This document shows positions 7,639 to 16,498 of a DNA stretch of 64,000 nt, piece after piece. The stretch's first letter is position 1; each line of letters opens with the position of its first letter. The stretch spans positions 62,001 through 126,000 of the forward strand of contig JBQJBP010000005.1 of the NCBI GenBank assembly GCA_052078155.1. The letters are read 5' to 3'. The notes under the pieces were generated by a model. That model was not told where the DNA came from. It worked only from the letters and a program-made list of their open reading frames with translations, and made no database searches. This DNA comes from CAXBMB01 sp052078155. Its GTDB lineage: Bacteria; Pseudomonadota; Alphaproteobacteria; Kiloniellales; DSM-21159. A program made the translations under genes and the position numbers.

Positions 7639-8877
7639 CTAGTTTTTGTAAAACACTCTGCTTTCTAACGTCTGCCTTAACAAAGATCGCAACGGCAGCC
7701 TTGTTCGCTCATTGGTTTTCAAGTTCACTAACCAAAAACCATCTTTGTTTTCTGAATTCACTTTTATCTCTGGGAAGACGATGGCCCATTCTCCATTTCC
7801 GGACACAGCCGATTCTTTGAACCGATAATCACCTGCTTCAGGTGCATAAATAATGTCTTCCAAAGAGTTGTTTTTTAAAACTGACAGATAAGTTGGGTTT
7901 CCGCGTATCAACAGTATTTTTGATCCATCGGATGTAGCCATTGGTGTTGATATGTGAACAAATGACCCAGATTTACTTAAACCTTTGTTTTGCAGCGCAA
8001 AATCAATAGCGGGCTCCACTACCCTGGTTTCTAAATCCAGGAAGTAGGCTGTGACTTGTTGTTTGTTGAAATCATTAGAATTCTTTCCCTCAGAAACCTT
8101 ATTCGTCTTGAAAAGAAGCTTGTTTCCCGCGATTGAAAGCGGTCCTCCACCCCCTCTAAAAATTGAAGGCCCTTGATTAGGATGAAGGAGAACATGCTCT
8201 TCAGGAGATGATGGAGTTTTAGAATTCGGTACGTCGACGGCCATCAACGTTGAATGAGGATATGTTCTGCGGCCAAGCTCTCTAACAGAGGGATGAGGTG
8301 TAGAAATCACATAATACAACTTCTCCCCGTCTTTTGAGAAAATAGGATTGTCTCTAACAACATGATTGTTAGGCTTATAAGTACGTAGTTCGGCGTATTC
8401 ATCTCCATACATTATTGACGGCCAGAACTTTACTGAATTGTTACTGTTTGTTGCCAGTTCTAATTTTCCATTACTCAGGTTAAGGACACCAATTTGTGTT
8501 CGATATTTACCTGGTGGGCACTTGGCTTTGCCTTTCCAGCAGGCAACTATGAATGTGAGTTTTTGGCCTGTTGTGTCAAAACTTGCAGAATGCCATTGGA
8601 TGGGAGGTTTAGGAGCAAGTATTTGAATTGATCGTTGTTGAAGGTCATAAAGAGCCAACATGGATCCGCTGCCAACAAAGCCTCTCCGTCGGTCGTATGT
8701 CCCATCAACGAAGTCAAAAACCATGTATCGGCCATCCGGGGACAAGCTTGGACGGTCAATAAAAAGACCTTCATGAGCGACGAGATGTTGCTCGTTTCTC
8801 TCGTGAACATGTTTGTTCCCGCATGCCGCAAGGAAGGTCACAATTAGCAAGCTCAATGTAAATACGGAACGCTTCAA
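7639..8877 (-). CDS. Predicted lipoprotein with WD40/TolB-like beta-propeller
   Basis: A 412-residue protein with a lipoprotein signal (hydrophobic stretch, then LAAC as lipobox, Cys at about residue 19). The body contains repeated blade-like segments such as SPDGRYMVFDF, SASFDTTGQKLTF, NPIFSKDGEKLYYV, MATSDGSKILLI and VSGNGEWAIVF, the pattern of TolB/WD40-like PD40 beta-propellers. No enzyme site is seen; a binding or scaffold role in the periplasm is likely. Base composition is clearly AT-richer than its neighbours, with AT-ending codons, and the gene sits alone between the two copies of a 200-bp direct repeat. This suggests acquisition from elsewhere. No partner gene is present in the insert. 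Confidence 0.8.
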   Translation of the reverse strand: MKRSVFTLSLLIVTFLAACGNKHVHERNEQHLVAHEGLFIDRPSLSPDGRYMVFDFVDGTYDRRRGFVGSGSMLALYDLQQRSIQILAPKPPIQWHSASFDTTGQKLTFIVACWKGKAKCPPGKYRTQIGVLNLSNGKLELATNSNNSVKFWPSIMYGDEYAELRTYKPNNHVVRDNPIFSKDGEKLYYVISTPHPSVRELGRRTYPHSTLMAVDVPNSKTPSSPEEHVLLHPNQGPSIFRGGGGPLSIAGNKLLFKTNKVSEGKNSNDFNKQQVTAYFLDLETRVVEPAIDFALQNKGLSKSGSFVHISTPMATSDGSKILLIRGNPTYLSVLKNNSLEDIIYAPEAGDYRFKESAVSGNGEWAIVFPEIKVNSENKDGFWLVNLKTNERTRLPLRSLLRQTLESRVFYKN

Positions 8878-9078
8878 CTATCTAGCTTTCCTTCTGCGGG
8901 CGTGTCTGCAACCCCCTTCAAATCTTTCACTGCTGCACCTTAACGAACTAGTTTGGAAGTGCCTTCAAAATAGAGCCTGAATTTCCTATAGGCACAATCA
9001 ACTCAATAAACCAACAAATGCCACCAGTGGTCTATTCATTAAAGTAAAAACAGTAGCTGCTTATCGACATTCTCTTAT
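8878..9078. other. AT-rich upstream region of the lipoprotein gene
   Basis: No gene is seen. The composition matches the lipoprotein gene, not the flanking chromosome, and it ends abruptly at the right copy of the 200-bp repeat. It should hold the minus-strand promoter of the lipoprotein gene. Confidence 0.5.
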
Positions 9079-9280
9079 CCCCGCCCGAACGCTTTTGATC
9101 TCCATGAGCCCCCCCCCTTGTTTCGGCAACAACACGCCCTTCCACTGTCCGGTTCTGGCGGGGCTGGCGCAAGACATAAGGCCCGGTGCGGACAGTCTCC
9201 TGACAGCTCCGGCTACAATTGCGGCACTGGGGATTTTTCGCTGGCGAAACCAGAAGGAGGGTCCACCAAGGTTCCTGTTT
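9079..9280. repeat. 200-bp direct repeat, right copy
   Basis: Second copy of 7376-7575. Read on the minus strand it still encodes the first nine residues of the hydrolase (MEIKSVRAG) and then runs out of homology, so it is a truncated gene start. On the plus strand it continues as the upstream region of the amidohydrolase at 9430. A short 17-bp doublet containing CCTATCAGGAACCA follows at about 9299-9331. Confidence 0.93.
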
Positions 9281-9429
9281 ACCACCACACGCCGTTGGCC
9301 TATCAGGAACCATCGCCCTATCAGGAACCAGAAATCAGCAAATTCGTTCGACATTCCGCTGCTGGCCCGCTGCCCTCTGCGCCCTGTCCCCCTGACCGCC
9401 GCTCCCCACCCCTGCCTTTCGGAAGAACC

Positions 9430-10683
9430 ATGAGCCTGAACAGCACCGCCGGAGCCTCTTACTTCGATCGACTGGAAAAGCGTCTGGAAACTCTCGGCGC
9501 CATTGGTGCCACCGCCGATGGCGGCGTGTCGCGCCTGGCTTTGACCGATGCGGAAATCGCCGGCCGCCGACAGGTCATGGCCTGGATGGAGGAAGACGGC
9601 CTGAGTGTAGAGGTGGATGCCATTGGCAACATCTTCGGCACGTTGGAGGTGGGGGACCCCTCGGCCGCACCGCTGATGATCGGCTCCCATATCGACAGTG
9701 TCGGCAACGGGGGCAAGCTGGATGGACCTTATGGGGTCTTGTCCGGCTTGGAGGCCGCCCGGGCACTCAAACAGTCCCTGGACAAAGGCGAGAGGGTTGC
9801 CCACCGCCCCCTGGTGGTGGCCAGTTTTACCAACGAAGAAGGGGTTCGCTTTCAACCGGACATGATGGGCTCTCTGGTGATGGCCGGGGGTATGGACCTG
9901 CAAGAGGCCCTGGCCAGTAAAGACAAGGCCGGGATCACCCTGGGCGAAGAGCTGGCAAGAGCCGGCTTTGCCGGAGTGAACGCACCCGGTTTTCTCCGGC
10001 CCCATGCCTTCATTGAGCTGCACATCGAGCAGGGACCCCTGCTGGAGGCAGAGGGGCTTTCCATCGGGGTGGTGGAAAACCTGCAGGGCATCTTCTGGAC
10101 AAAGTTCATCCTGACGGGCCAGGCCAACCACGCAGGCACCACGCCGCTCAATCTGCGTCATGACGCCGGGCTGGTCGCTGCGGAAATCACGGTGGAGGCC
10201 CGGCGCCTGGCAAAGGCCTCTCCCGGGCAACTGGCGACGGTGGGCACGGTCGACTACAGCCCCGGCCTGATCAATGTAGTACCAGCCAAAGCCACTTTGC
10301 CTCTGGATCTGCGCAACCCGGACAAGGACGCGCTGCTGGAAACACAAAAGGCCATCGAGGATTATGCGCAGGAACGGGCAGCGGCTGAAGGTCTGTCGTT
10401 GGAGATCACTCCCCTCGTGCGCTTTGATCCGGTGACCTTCGACCCGCAGCTGGTGCAGCTGATCGAGCAGCAGACCAAGGCTGCCGGCTACAGCCATCGG
10501 CGCATGACTTCCGGGGCCGGACATGACGCCCAGATGATGGCCCGCATCTGCCCCTCTGCCATGATCTTCGTGCCCTCGATCAAGGGCATCAGTCACAATC
10601 CGGCAGAGGCCACCGCCCCTTCGGATCTGCGCCAGGGCCTGGATATTCTGCTGCGGACAGCCTTTCAGCTTTGCAGCAGCTGA
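9430..10683 (+). CDS. M20-family Zn-dependent amidohydrolase (allantoate / N-carbamoyl amino acid hydrolase type)
   Basis: A 417-residue binuclear metal hydrolase. Metal-binding signatures are GSHIDSVGNGGKLDG (H87, D98), SFTNEEGVRF (about residue 133-141), and ELHIEQGP (about 195); a GAGHDAQ segment near the C-terminus supplies the last His. This layout is typical of allantoate amidohydrolase, N-carbamoyl-L-amino acid hydrolase and beta-ureidopropionase. Allantoin or hydantoin genes are not in the window, so the substrate stays open. The open frame extends upstream, but the ATG at 9430 with GGAAG at 9421 begins the conserved protein. Its original upstream neighbour was probably the hydrolase gene, before the repeat-bracketed insertion. 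Confidence 0.88.
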   Translation: MSLNSTAGASYFDRLEKRLETLGAIGATADGGVSRLALTDAEIAGRRQVMAWMEEDGLSVEVDAIGNIFGTLEVGDPSAAPLMIGSHIDSVGNGGKLDGPYGVLSGLEAARALKQSLDKGERVAHRPLVVASFTNEEGVRFQPDMMGSLVMAGGMDLQEALASKDKAGITLGEELARAGFAGVNAPGFLRPHAFIELHIEQGPLLEAEGLSIGVVENLQGIFWTKFILTGQANHAGTTPLNLRHDAGLVAAEITVEARRLAKASPGQLATVGTVDYSPGLINVVPAKATLPLDLRNPDKDALLETQKAIEDYAQERAAAEGLSLEITPLVRFDPVTFDPQLVQLIEQQTKAAGYSHRRMTSGAGHDAQMMARICPSAMIFVPSIKGISHNPAEATAPSDLRQGLDILLRTAFQLCSS

Positions 10684-10684
10684 C

Positions 10685-10927
10685 TCAGGCCATAAACCTC
10701 AGGGCCAGATAGGGCGTGATGCTGAACAGCAGGGTGCCCAGTTTGTAGTAGGCCAGGAACTTGAAATAGATCAGCGGCAGCTCGGCTTCATCCACGCCCG
10801 TCAGAGCCGCGTGCAGCCTGATGCCGACGGAACGGAACAGGGTCGACCAGAGAAAAGCAATCAGCAAAACAACACTGTTGATGACACTGCACCAGCCGAA
10901 AAAAGCTGTCAGTTGATCTAACGTCAT
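10685..10927 (-). CDS. Small two-helix membrane protein (DUF6868-like)
   Basis: An 80-residue protein with two membrane segments (about residues 14-32 and 60-78). It begins MTLDQLTAFFGWCSVIN and ends in a short hydrophobic segment; the pattern resembles small DUF6868 proteins, but I am not certain of the family name. The stop codon is 1 bp from the end of the convergent amidohydrolase gene. Function unknown. Confidence 0.65.
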   Translation of the reverse strand: MTLDQLTAFFGWCSVINSVVLLIAFLWSTLFRSVGIRLHAALTGVDEAELPLIYFKFLAYYKLGTLLFSITPYLALRFMA

Positions 10928-11020
10928 GGATCAGGTTCCTCTGTTTGCTTCACTTTATGGCAGTTTGACGTCCTCGCCCCCGAAGTGACCAGCCTGAAGC
11001 AGATGCCCTTTGCAGTCCTG

Positions 11021-11050
11021 TCAGGCGCCCTCCCAAAGGAAGGCGCCTGA
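11021..11050. terminator. Strong hairpin downstream of ppk2, without T-run
   Basis: TCAGGCGCC(C)TCC pairs with GGA(A)GGCGCCTGA around a 4-nt CAAA loop. It lies 27 bp past the PPK2 stop codon. There is no clear T run on the minus strand, so it may act as an RNA 3' end stabilizer more than as a classic terminator. Confidence 0.5.
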
Positions 11051-11076
11051 TTCAGAGGACCCTGGTCATCGAGCGG

Positions 11077-12135
11077 TCAGCTCTCCGTCTTGAAGAAGGA
11101 ATGGACAATCTGGGGATCGGGCTGGCCGATCAGGTCCACGTCTTTTTCCGGGTAATCCAGGCGGGACAGGAAATCCCGCATACAGTTGAGACGTCCGCGC
11201 TTCTTGTCGTCAGAGCGAATGATGGTCCAGGGCGCATCCTTGGTATCGCTGTAGAAGAACATGGCGCCCTTGGCTTTGTTGTACTCATCCCACTTGCCCA
11301 GAGACTCCTGGTCAACGGGGGAAAGCTTCCAATGCTTGAGCGGATCGCTGGCCCGGGCATTGATGCGTTTCAGCTGCTCATCCTGAGACACCTGGAACCA
11401 GTATTTGAAGAGACGTATGCCGGAGCGGCCCAACATGCGTTCCAGCTGCGGCGTATCCCTCAGAAACTCCAGATACTCTTCGGTGGTGCAGAAGCCCATG
11501 ACCCGCTCAACGCCTGCCCGGTTGTACCAGGAGCGGTCAAACAGAACCATTTCACCGGCAGATGGCAGATGGCTGATGTAGCGCTGATAGTACCACTGGC
11601 TGCGTTCGTTTTCGTTGGGCTTTTCCAGGGCCACCACCCGAGCACCCCGGGGGTTGAGGTGTTCCATGAAGCGCTTGATGGTGCCCCCCTTACCGGCGGC
11701 ATCCTGACCTTCAAAAAGGATGGCAATGCGCTGTCCCGTATCCTTGACCCACTGCTGAACTTTCAGCAGTTCCACCTGCAGGGCTGCCTTTTCCTTTTCA
11801 TAGGCCTTGCGTCCCATCTTCTCGCTGTAGGGATAGCCTTCCCCCTCAAAGCGCTGACGGGCGTCGTCTCTTTCCCGCCGCAGGAATGCCAGCCGCTCCC
11901 GCAATTCATCTCCGGGAGTTGTCGAACTGGGGCCGCCGTCAATTTCCAGAGCCACCAGGGCCGCACGATCCAACGGAGCACTGTCGATGCCATCGCGCTG
12001 AAAAGGATGGCTTTCCACAACGCTCACACCAGTGGACGAAGAAGCAGCACCGGTGACCTGCGCGGTAACCTCTTCCTGCATCCGACCTTCCGCACCCTGA
12101 TCGACCTGTTGTTCGTTGGATCTGACAGTCTTCAT
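11077..12135 (-). CDS. ppk2: Polyphosphate kinase 2
   Basis: A 352-residue cytoplasmic enzyme that transfers phosphate between polyphosphate and nucleoside diphosphates. The kinase core starts near residue 115 after a poorly conserved N-terminal stretch. Walker A is GQDAAGKGGT, followed by the family blocks FMEHLNPRG, SQWYYQRY and the Walker B DRSWYNRAGVE; the lid region and a SDDKKRGRLN segment follow. It has one PPK2 domain (class I layout). The N-terminal 110 residues are rich in charged and small residues and probably disordered. The gene is alone in its orientation here, with a strong hairpin downstream. Direction of the reaction (ATP or GTP making) cannot be told. Confidence 0.92.
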   Translation of the reverse strand: MKTVRSNEQQVDQGAEGRMQEEVTAQVTGAASSSTGVSVVESHPFQRDGIDSAPLDRAALVALEIDGGPSSTTPGDELRERLAFLRRERDDARQRFEGEGYPYSEKMGRKAYEKEKAALQVELLKVQQWVKDTGQRIAILFEGQDAAGKGGTIKRFMEHLNPRGARVVALEKPNENERSQWYYQRYISHLPSAGEMVLFDRSWYNRAGVERVMGFCTTEEYLEFLRDTPQLERMLGRSGIRLFKYWFQVSQDEQLKRINARASDPLKHWKLSPVDQESLGKWDEYNKAKGAMFFYSDTKDAPWTIIRSDDKKRGRLNCMRDFLSRLDYPEKDVDLIGQPDPQIVHSFFKTES

Positions 12136-12358
12136 CGTTAGCGTGTTCCTTCTTGCTTGCGGGAGTTTCTCACCTCATCCGGGAAAGTGAGGCAGGCGGG
12201 ACCGACGGCGCGCACAGCGCCGGCGACCTCCCCTTCATAGGCAGAAAACTGCCGAAAATCCCATATGACAAGATATCACGGCGACAAGATACCGCGCCCT
12301 TACATCTGCTTTTTTGAATTCAACCCCTGCTTTCTTTTTGAACACAAATGAAACTCCG

Positions 12359-13912
12359 TCAGTCCGGCAATCCGGCCTCTCTCAAACAGCTGCGCAGCCC
12401 CTCCATTTCGGCTTGATTGCGCAGGGGCATGCGGTCCAACAGCCCGACGGTGGTTTCCGGCAGGACCTCCCGGCAGGCCGCAATGGCTGACTGGGCCTGG
12501 GACAGCTCACCCATGCGGACATGACAGGCCGCCAAGAGGAAATGCCCCAGGTACCAGCGCGGCATGCGATAAACCGCTTTTGCCGCCCAGTCGCTTGCCT
12601 CCTTGAAACGACCAGCCTGATAATGGGCCAGTCCCATTCCGGTGAAGCGGAAAAAGATACTGGGGTCCAGTGGATTGGATTGAATGGCGATGTTCTGCTT
12701 TTCGATGGCCTCGTCGACACGCCCGACCAGACAGTAGGCGCTGCCCAGACTGCCGTAGGCAACGGAGCAGTTGGGGTTCAGTTCCACGGCCTGCTCCAGC
12801 GCGGCAATGGCCTCTTCATAGCCCTGCAGAGCAAAGCAGCTGATCCCCAGAGCCCAGTGAGCATATTCATTTCGCGGATCCAGCCGTGTCGCCCGTCGCC
12901 CCAGGTCCCGGGCCAGAACAGCCGTTTCCGCCGGATCGTCACAGAAACCCAGAATGACCCGGTGATGCTTCATCAGGGACAGCAGCATGTGGGCTTCTGC
13001 GCTGTCCGGGTCATGCTCCAGCGCCCGGGTCAGATACACTTCGGCCCTGTCATAGCTTTCCGAATTGAAGTCATACAACAGATGCCAGGCCCGCATGGTC
13101 AGTTCCCAGACAGTCAGGTCCGGACGTCGGCTGCGGTCCCGCCCTTCCTCCGGCCGGTTATCCTGGGCGCTCAGATGCACCTTGGTCAGGGTGGAGGCCA
13201 CCACCTTGCGGGTGATCTCATCCTGCAGATCAAAGACATCTTCCAGCTGGCCGTCATAGCGCTCCGACCAGATATGCCCGCCGCTCTTGCCATCGATCAG
13301 CTGGGCCGAGACACGAATGCGATCACCGGCCTTGCGCACCGATCCCTCCAGAACGAACTGAACGCCCAGTTCCTCGGCGATCTCTTTGACGTCCACCTTC
13401 TGGTCTTTGTAGGTGAAGGTGGTGTTGCGGGCGATGATGAAAAGCCAGGGCGAACGCGACAGGGCGGTTATGATGTCCTCTGATATGCCGTCAGAGAAGT
13501 ACTCCTGCTCCGGATCGCGGGACATGTTCTCAAAGGCCAGAACGGCAATGGAGGGTTTCTCAGAGACACGGGTGTGCGCTGACACTGCAATGGTCGGGGT
13601 TGTGCCAGAGGCGTCCAGACACTGATGCAGTTCCAGCTTCGAGGAAACGCCCAGCTTGCGGTAGATGGTGGAAAGGTGGGTGCGCACTGTTGACGGGGCA
13701 ATACAAAGCCGCTCGGCAATTTGCAGATAACTCTCCCCTGTGGAAAAGGCCTCTGCAATTTCCCGTTCCCTGGCACTTAGCTGCTCACTTTGCGAAGAAG
13801 ATTTGCCCAAAGCTGCCCCGGAAGCACTGAAAGTGTCCTGTCGGCTTAGCAGTTTCACCTGAAGTGATCCAGCGGAAAGCCCCGCCCCTGCCTGGCAACA
13901 GGGGACTGGCAA
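12359..13912 (-). CDS. LuxR-type HTH regulator with TolB/FlgO-like domain and TPR repeats
   Basis: A 517-residue three-part protein. Residues about 40-100 are a LuxR/GerE-type DNA-binding domain (LSAREREIAEAFSTGESYLQ, STVRTHLSTIYRKLGV). Residues 115-235 match the TolB-like/FlgO nucleotide-cyclase-associated domain (SIAVLAFENMSRDPEQEYFS, DGISEDIITALSR, VQFVLEGSVRKAGDRIRVS, SGGHIWSERYDG). Residues about 265-500 are TPR repeats. This layout is common in adenylate cyclase-associated regulators, where the middle domain is often fused to a cyclase; no cyclase domain is present here. It likely acts as a transcription regulator whose TPR part senses a partner. The start is uncertain, as no good ribosome site precedes the first ATG. 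Target genes unknown. Confidence 0.82.
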   Translation of the reverse strand: MPVPCCQAGAGLSAGSLQVKLLSRQDTFSASGAALGKSSSQSEQLSAREREIAEAFSTGESYLQIAERLCIAPSTVRTHLSTIYRKLGVSSKLELHQCLDASGTTPTIAVSAHTRVSEKPSIAVLAFENMSRDPEQEYFSDGISEDIITALSRSPWLFIIARNTTFTYKDQKVDVKEIAEELGVQFVLEGSVRKAGDRIRVSAQLIDGKSGGHIWSERYDGQLEDVFDLQDEITRKVVASTLTKVHLSAQDNRPEEGRDRSRRPDLTVWELTMRAWHLLYDFNSESYDRAEVYLTRALEHDPDSAEAHMLLSLMKHHRVILGFCDDPAETAVLARDLGRRATRLDPRNEYAHWALGISCFALQGYEEAIAALEQAVELNPNCSVAYGSLGSAYCLVGRVDEAIEKQNIAIQSNPLDPSIFFRFTGMGLAHYQAGRFKEASDWAAKAVYRMPRWYLGHFLLAACHVRMGELSQAQSAIAACREVLPETTVGLLDRMPLRNQAEMEGLRSCLREAGLPD

Positions 13913-13945
13913 CCTACGGGTTCCGGGACCTCGGCCCGCCGTGTT

Positions 13946-14902
13946 TTACGCGCCTCCCGTCTCCTCATTGGGATAATCAACAGGATCCCGGTAGCGATCT
14001 TCTTTATGCAACTGCCAGTACGCCTGGGTGATCTGCCCGGTGATGGGACCAACCTCACCAGACCCGACGGCTTGATCATCTATGCGGGTGACCGGCATCA
14101 CGCCGCCGGCTGTTGAGGTGATAAAGACTTCATCTGCTGACAACAGGTCATCTGCTGTACAGTCCCGGGCCCGGCAGGGCAGAGCCAGTTGCTGGCAGAG
14201 ATCAAAGATGGTCTGGCGGGTAACGCCGAGCAGGACGCCCCGGTCCGGCGTTGAAACCTCTCCGTCTTTGACCGCAAAAACATTGAAGCCCGGCCCTTCG
14301 GCAATCCCGCCCTTGATGTCCCGCAACACTGCGCTGTCCGCCTTTTTCTCGTAGGCTTCGTAGAGCCCTTTGACCATATCCAGCCAATGGTAGTTCTTCA
14401 CCGTGGAGTCCACAGAAGCCGGGGGAATGCGCACCACATCTGTGATCGCCAGGTGCAGGCCGCGGGCCATCTGCGCCGGGGTGGCAATGCTGCCCAAAGG
14501 AATGGAAAAGGCAATGAAACGGTTGTCGGCGTCCCGGGGATCCCGGCTGAAATCAGGCGATGTTCCGCGCACACAGATGAACTCGACATAGGCCTCTCTC
14601 AGGCCGGACAGAGCCACGCAGTTATGCAGCACCTCTCTTATCTGGTCCCGGTCATAGGGAATGGACATGTGCAGCTTTTCCATACCGCGAAAAAACCGGT
14701 CCAAGTGGGTTTCCAGGCGGAAGAAGGCACCTTGCCAGACATGCACAACATCATAGGTCGCATCGGAATGGAGAAACCCATAGTCCAGAACGGAGATCTT
14801 CGCCTCCTGAATTGGCAGGTACTGGCCGTCCATATAGGCCACCCCCCGGGGATAGGTCCGGCTATCCTGATGTCTTGCTGAGATTTTGGGCAGGTTCTTC
14901 AT
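13946..14902 (-). CDS. Class IV PLP aminotransferase (D-amino acid / branched-chain type)
   Basis: A PLP enzyme of about 318 residues of the fold-type IV group (BCAT, D-amino acid transaminase, aminodeoxychorismate lyase). It has an N-terminal MDGQYLPIQEAKISVLDYGF block, the catalytic Lys in TVKNYHWLDM, and the phosphate-binding GVTRQTI and STAGGVMPV segments. The FLHSDATYDVV stretch resembles D-amino acid transaminase-like members more than BCAT. I prefer the ATG at 14902 over the GTG at 14932 because the shorter protein matches the family length and GAGAGC lies about 5 bp upstream. It is divergent from an Lrp/AsnC regulator at 15051, which probably controls it. Confidence 0.85.
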   Translation of the reverse strand: MKNLPKISARHQDSRTYPRGVAYMDGQYLPIQEAKISVLDYGFLHSDATYDVVHVWQGAFFRLETHLDRFFRGMEKLHMSIPYDRDQIREVLHNCVALSGLREAYVEFICVRGTSPDFSRDPRDADNRFIAFSIPLGSIATPAQMARGLHLAITDVVRIPPASVDSTVKNYHWLDMVKGLYEAYEKKADSAVLRDIKGGIAEGPGFNVFAVKDGEVSTPDRGVLLGVTRQTIFDLCQQLALPCRARDCTADDLLSADEVFITSTAGGVMPVTRIDDQAVGSGEVGPITGQITQAYWQLHKEDRYRDPVDYPNEETGGA

Positions 14903-15050
14903 ATCAAAGCTCTCACAGTATTTCGGGGTCACCAGCCGTCAGCTCCCTCTGCCTTCGGTTCACAATGCAACAGCCTACCAAAGTCACTTCGGCAAAATGC
15001 CTTGATCCGCACCCTGCTATGAGCAAACTGTTTCAGTTACTAGAAAATCA

Positions 15051-15527
15051 GTGATCAAAATGCCCGAAGCACTCGACAAGACCGACAAGCTGCTGCTGGA
15101 AATTCTGCAGCGGGACAACCGCCTGAGCGCAGATGAACTGGGCGAACGTGTCGGCCTGTCACGCTCGGCGGTTCAAAGACGGCTCAAGCGCTTTCGCGAG
15201 CAGGGCATCATTGAAGCGGATGTTTCCGTGCTCTCGCCTAAGGCCGTCGGTCAAATGATGACCTTCATTGTTGAGGTGGAGCTGGAGCGTGAACGCACGG
15301 ATCTGCTGGATGAATTTCGGCGTTCCATGACCGCCCTTGATGCCGTACAGCAGTGCTACTACGTCACCGGGCACACGGACTTTATCCTGATCGTTACCGC
15401 CCGCGACATGGCCAGCTATGAGGATTTCAGTCGTCAGGTTTTCTCAGAAAACCCCAATATTCGCCGCTTCCACTCCAACGTTGTGGTCAACCGCGTCAAA
15501 GCCGGACTGCAGGTGCCGCTCAGCTGA
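15051..15527 (+). CDS. Lrp/AsnC family transcriptional regulator
   Basis: A 158-residue regulator (GTG start; ATG three codons later at 15060 is an alternative). The helix-turn-helix is at about residues 10-60 (LDKTDKLLLEILQRDNRLS, ELGERVGLSRSAVQRRLKRF). The C-terminal RAM/AsnC ligand-binding domain follows, with the typical VQQCYYVTGHTDFILIV stretch. Lrp proteins of this type sense amino acids. Its divergent partner is a class IV aminotransferase, so it likely regulates that gene in response to an amino acid. Confidence 0.9.
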   Translation: MIKMPEALDKTDKLLLEILQRDNRLSADELGERVGLSRSAVQRRLKRFREQGIIEADVSVLSPKAVGQMMTFIVEVELERERTDLLDEFRRSMTALDAVQQCYYVTGHTDFILIVTARDMASYEDFSRQVFSENPNIRRFHSNVVVNRVKAGLQVPLS

Positions 15528-15620
15528 CCCCTTGTCGCCCAAGAGAAAGCTTAGACAGGGCGGGCGAGGAAGGGACCGCAGGCAAGATAGGAGCGACGAA
15601 AGCTTGAGCGTCAGAAAAGA

Positions 15621-16415
15621 TCAGCCGCCTTCGCCGTCATAAACCTGGGTTTCAACACCCAGGGTGGCCAGAATGTCCACCAGTTCCGCGGCCACCCGGT
15701 CCAGCTGCTCACCATCGGTGCCGCGCAGCACCAGAGAGGTGCCGATCCGGCCGTCACGCATGTAGGGATAGCTGCCGATGTCCACGCCATCGTTGCGGGC
15801 TTCCAGAGCTTCCAGTGCCGGAGCCACCTCTGATTCCGCCAGTTCAGCCGGGACATTACGGGCCAGACGAGGCAGTCCGCCGCGCAACCCCGTTGCCAGG
15901 GATTCAAACTGTCCCTGCATGATCCGGGGAACCCCTGCCAGAATGAAAACATTGTCCAGCTGAATGCCCGGTGCCATGGAAACCGGGTTTTCCACCAGAT
16001 CGGCCCCTTCAGGCACCCGGGCCATGCGCAGGCGGGCCTCGTTGATCCGGTCGCCGTAGTAGTTTTCCAGGATCTCTTTGGCCTTGGGATGCACGACCAC
16101 CGGCACGTCAAAGGCCTTGGCCACGCAGTCCACGGTGATGTCATCGTGGGTCGGGCCGATGCCCCCGGTGGTAAAGACATAGTCAAACCGGGCGCGGGCA
16201 TCCCGCAGGGCAGATACGATCACCGCTTCATCATCGGGAATGACCCGCGCTTCCATCAGACGGATGCCCCGGGCGCCCAGTTCCCGCCCCAGAAAAGCCA
16301 GGTTGGCGTCCTGTGTCCGGCCCGACAGAATCTCGTTGCCGATCACCAGAAGTCCGGCGGTGACCTCCAGAGGGCCCTCGTCTTCTGTGCTTTTTACAAG
16401 ATGCTCATCACTCAC
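15621..16415 (-). CDS. CinA-like molybdopterin-binding domain protein
   Basis: A 264-residue protein formed by the MoCF-biosynthesis/CinA N-terminal domain. Signatures include GLLVIGNEILSGRTQDAN near residue 21, FTTGGIGPTHDDITVD near residue 85 and an APGIQL segment. The C-terminal nicotinamide-nucleotide amidase domain of full-length CinA is absent, so this is the short form often annotated competence/damage-inducible protein A. Short forms are thought to act on nucleotides such as ADP-ribose or FAD, but that is unproven for this branch. Start is GTG at 16415. It is convergent with the Lrp gene. Confidence 0.87.
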   Translation of the reverse strand: MSDEHLVKSTEDEGPLEVTAGLLVIGNEILSGRTQDANLAFLGRELGARGIRLMEARVIPDDEAVIVSALRDARARFDYVFTTGGIGPTHDDITVDCVAKAFDVPVVVHPKAKEILENYYGDRINEARLRMARVPEGADLVENPVSMAPGIQLDNVFILAGVPRIMQGQFESLATGLRGGLPRLARNVPAELAESEVAPALEALEARNDGVDIGSYPYMRDGRIGTSLVLRGTDGEQLDRVAAELVDILATLGVETQVYDGEGG

Positions 16416-16498
16416 TTGGATACGTCACCCCTGACCTGTTCACAGACCAGCCAGACAGGCCGGATTTCGCCTGACCGCCCGATCAATCTCTTTAGTGC

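Noticed and set aside
7376..9280. Insertion sequence with transposase
   Set aside because: The bracketed segment has only the lipoprotein gene, no transposase and no terminal inverted repeats.
9061..10596. 511-codon open frame antisense to the M20 amidohydrolase
   Set aside because: Shadow frame; the plus-strand enzyme has all its motifs. Only its first nine codons equal the hydrolase start, because of the direct repeat.
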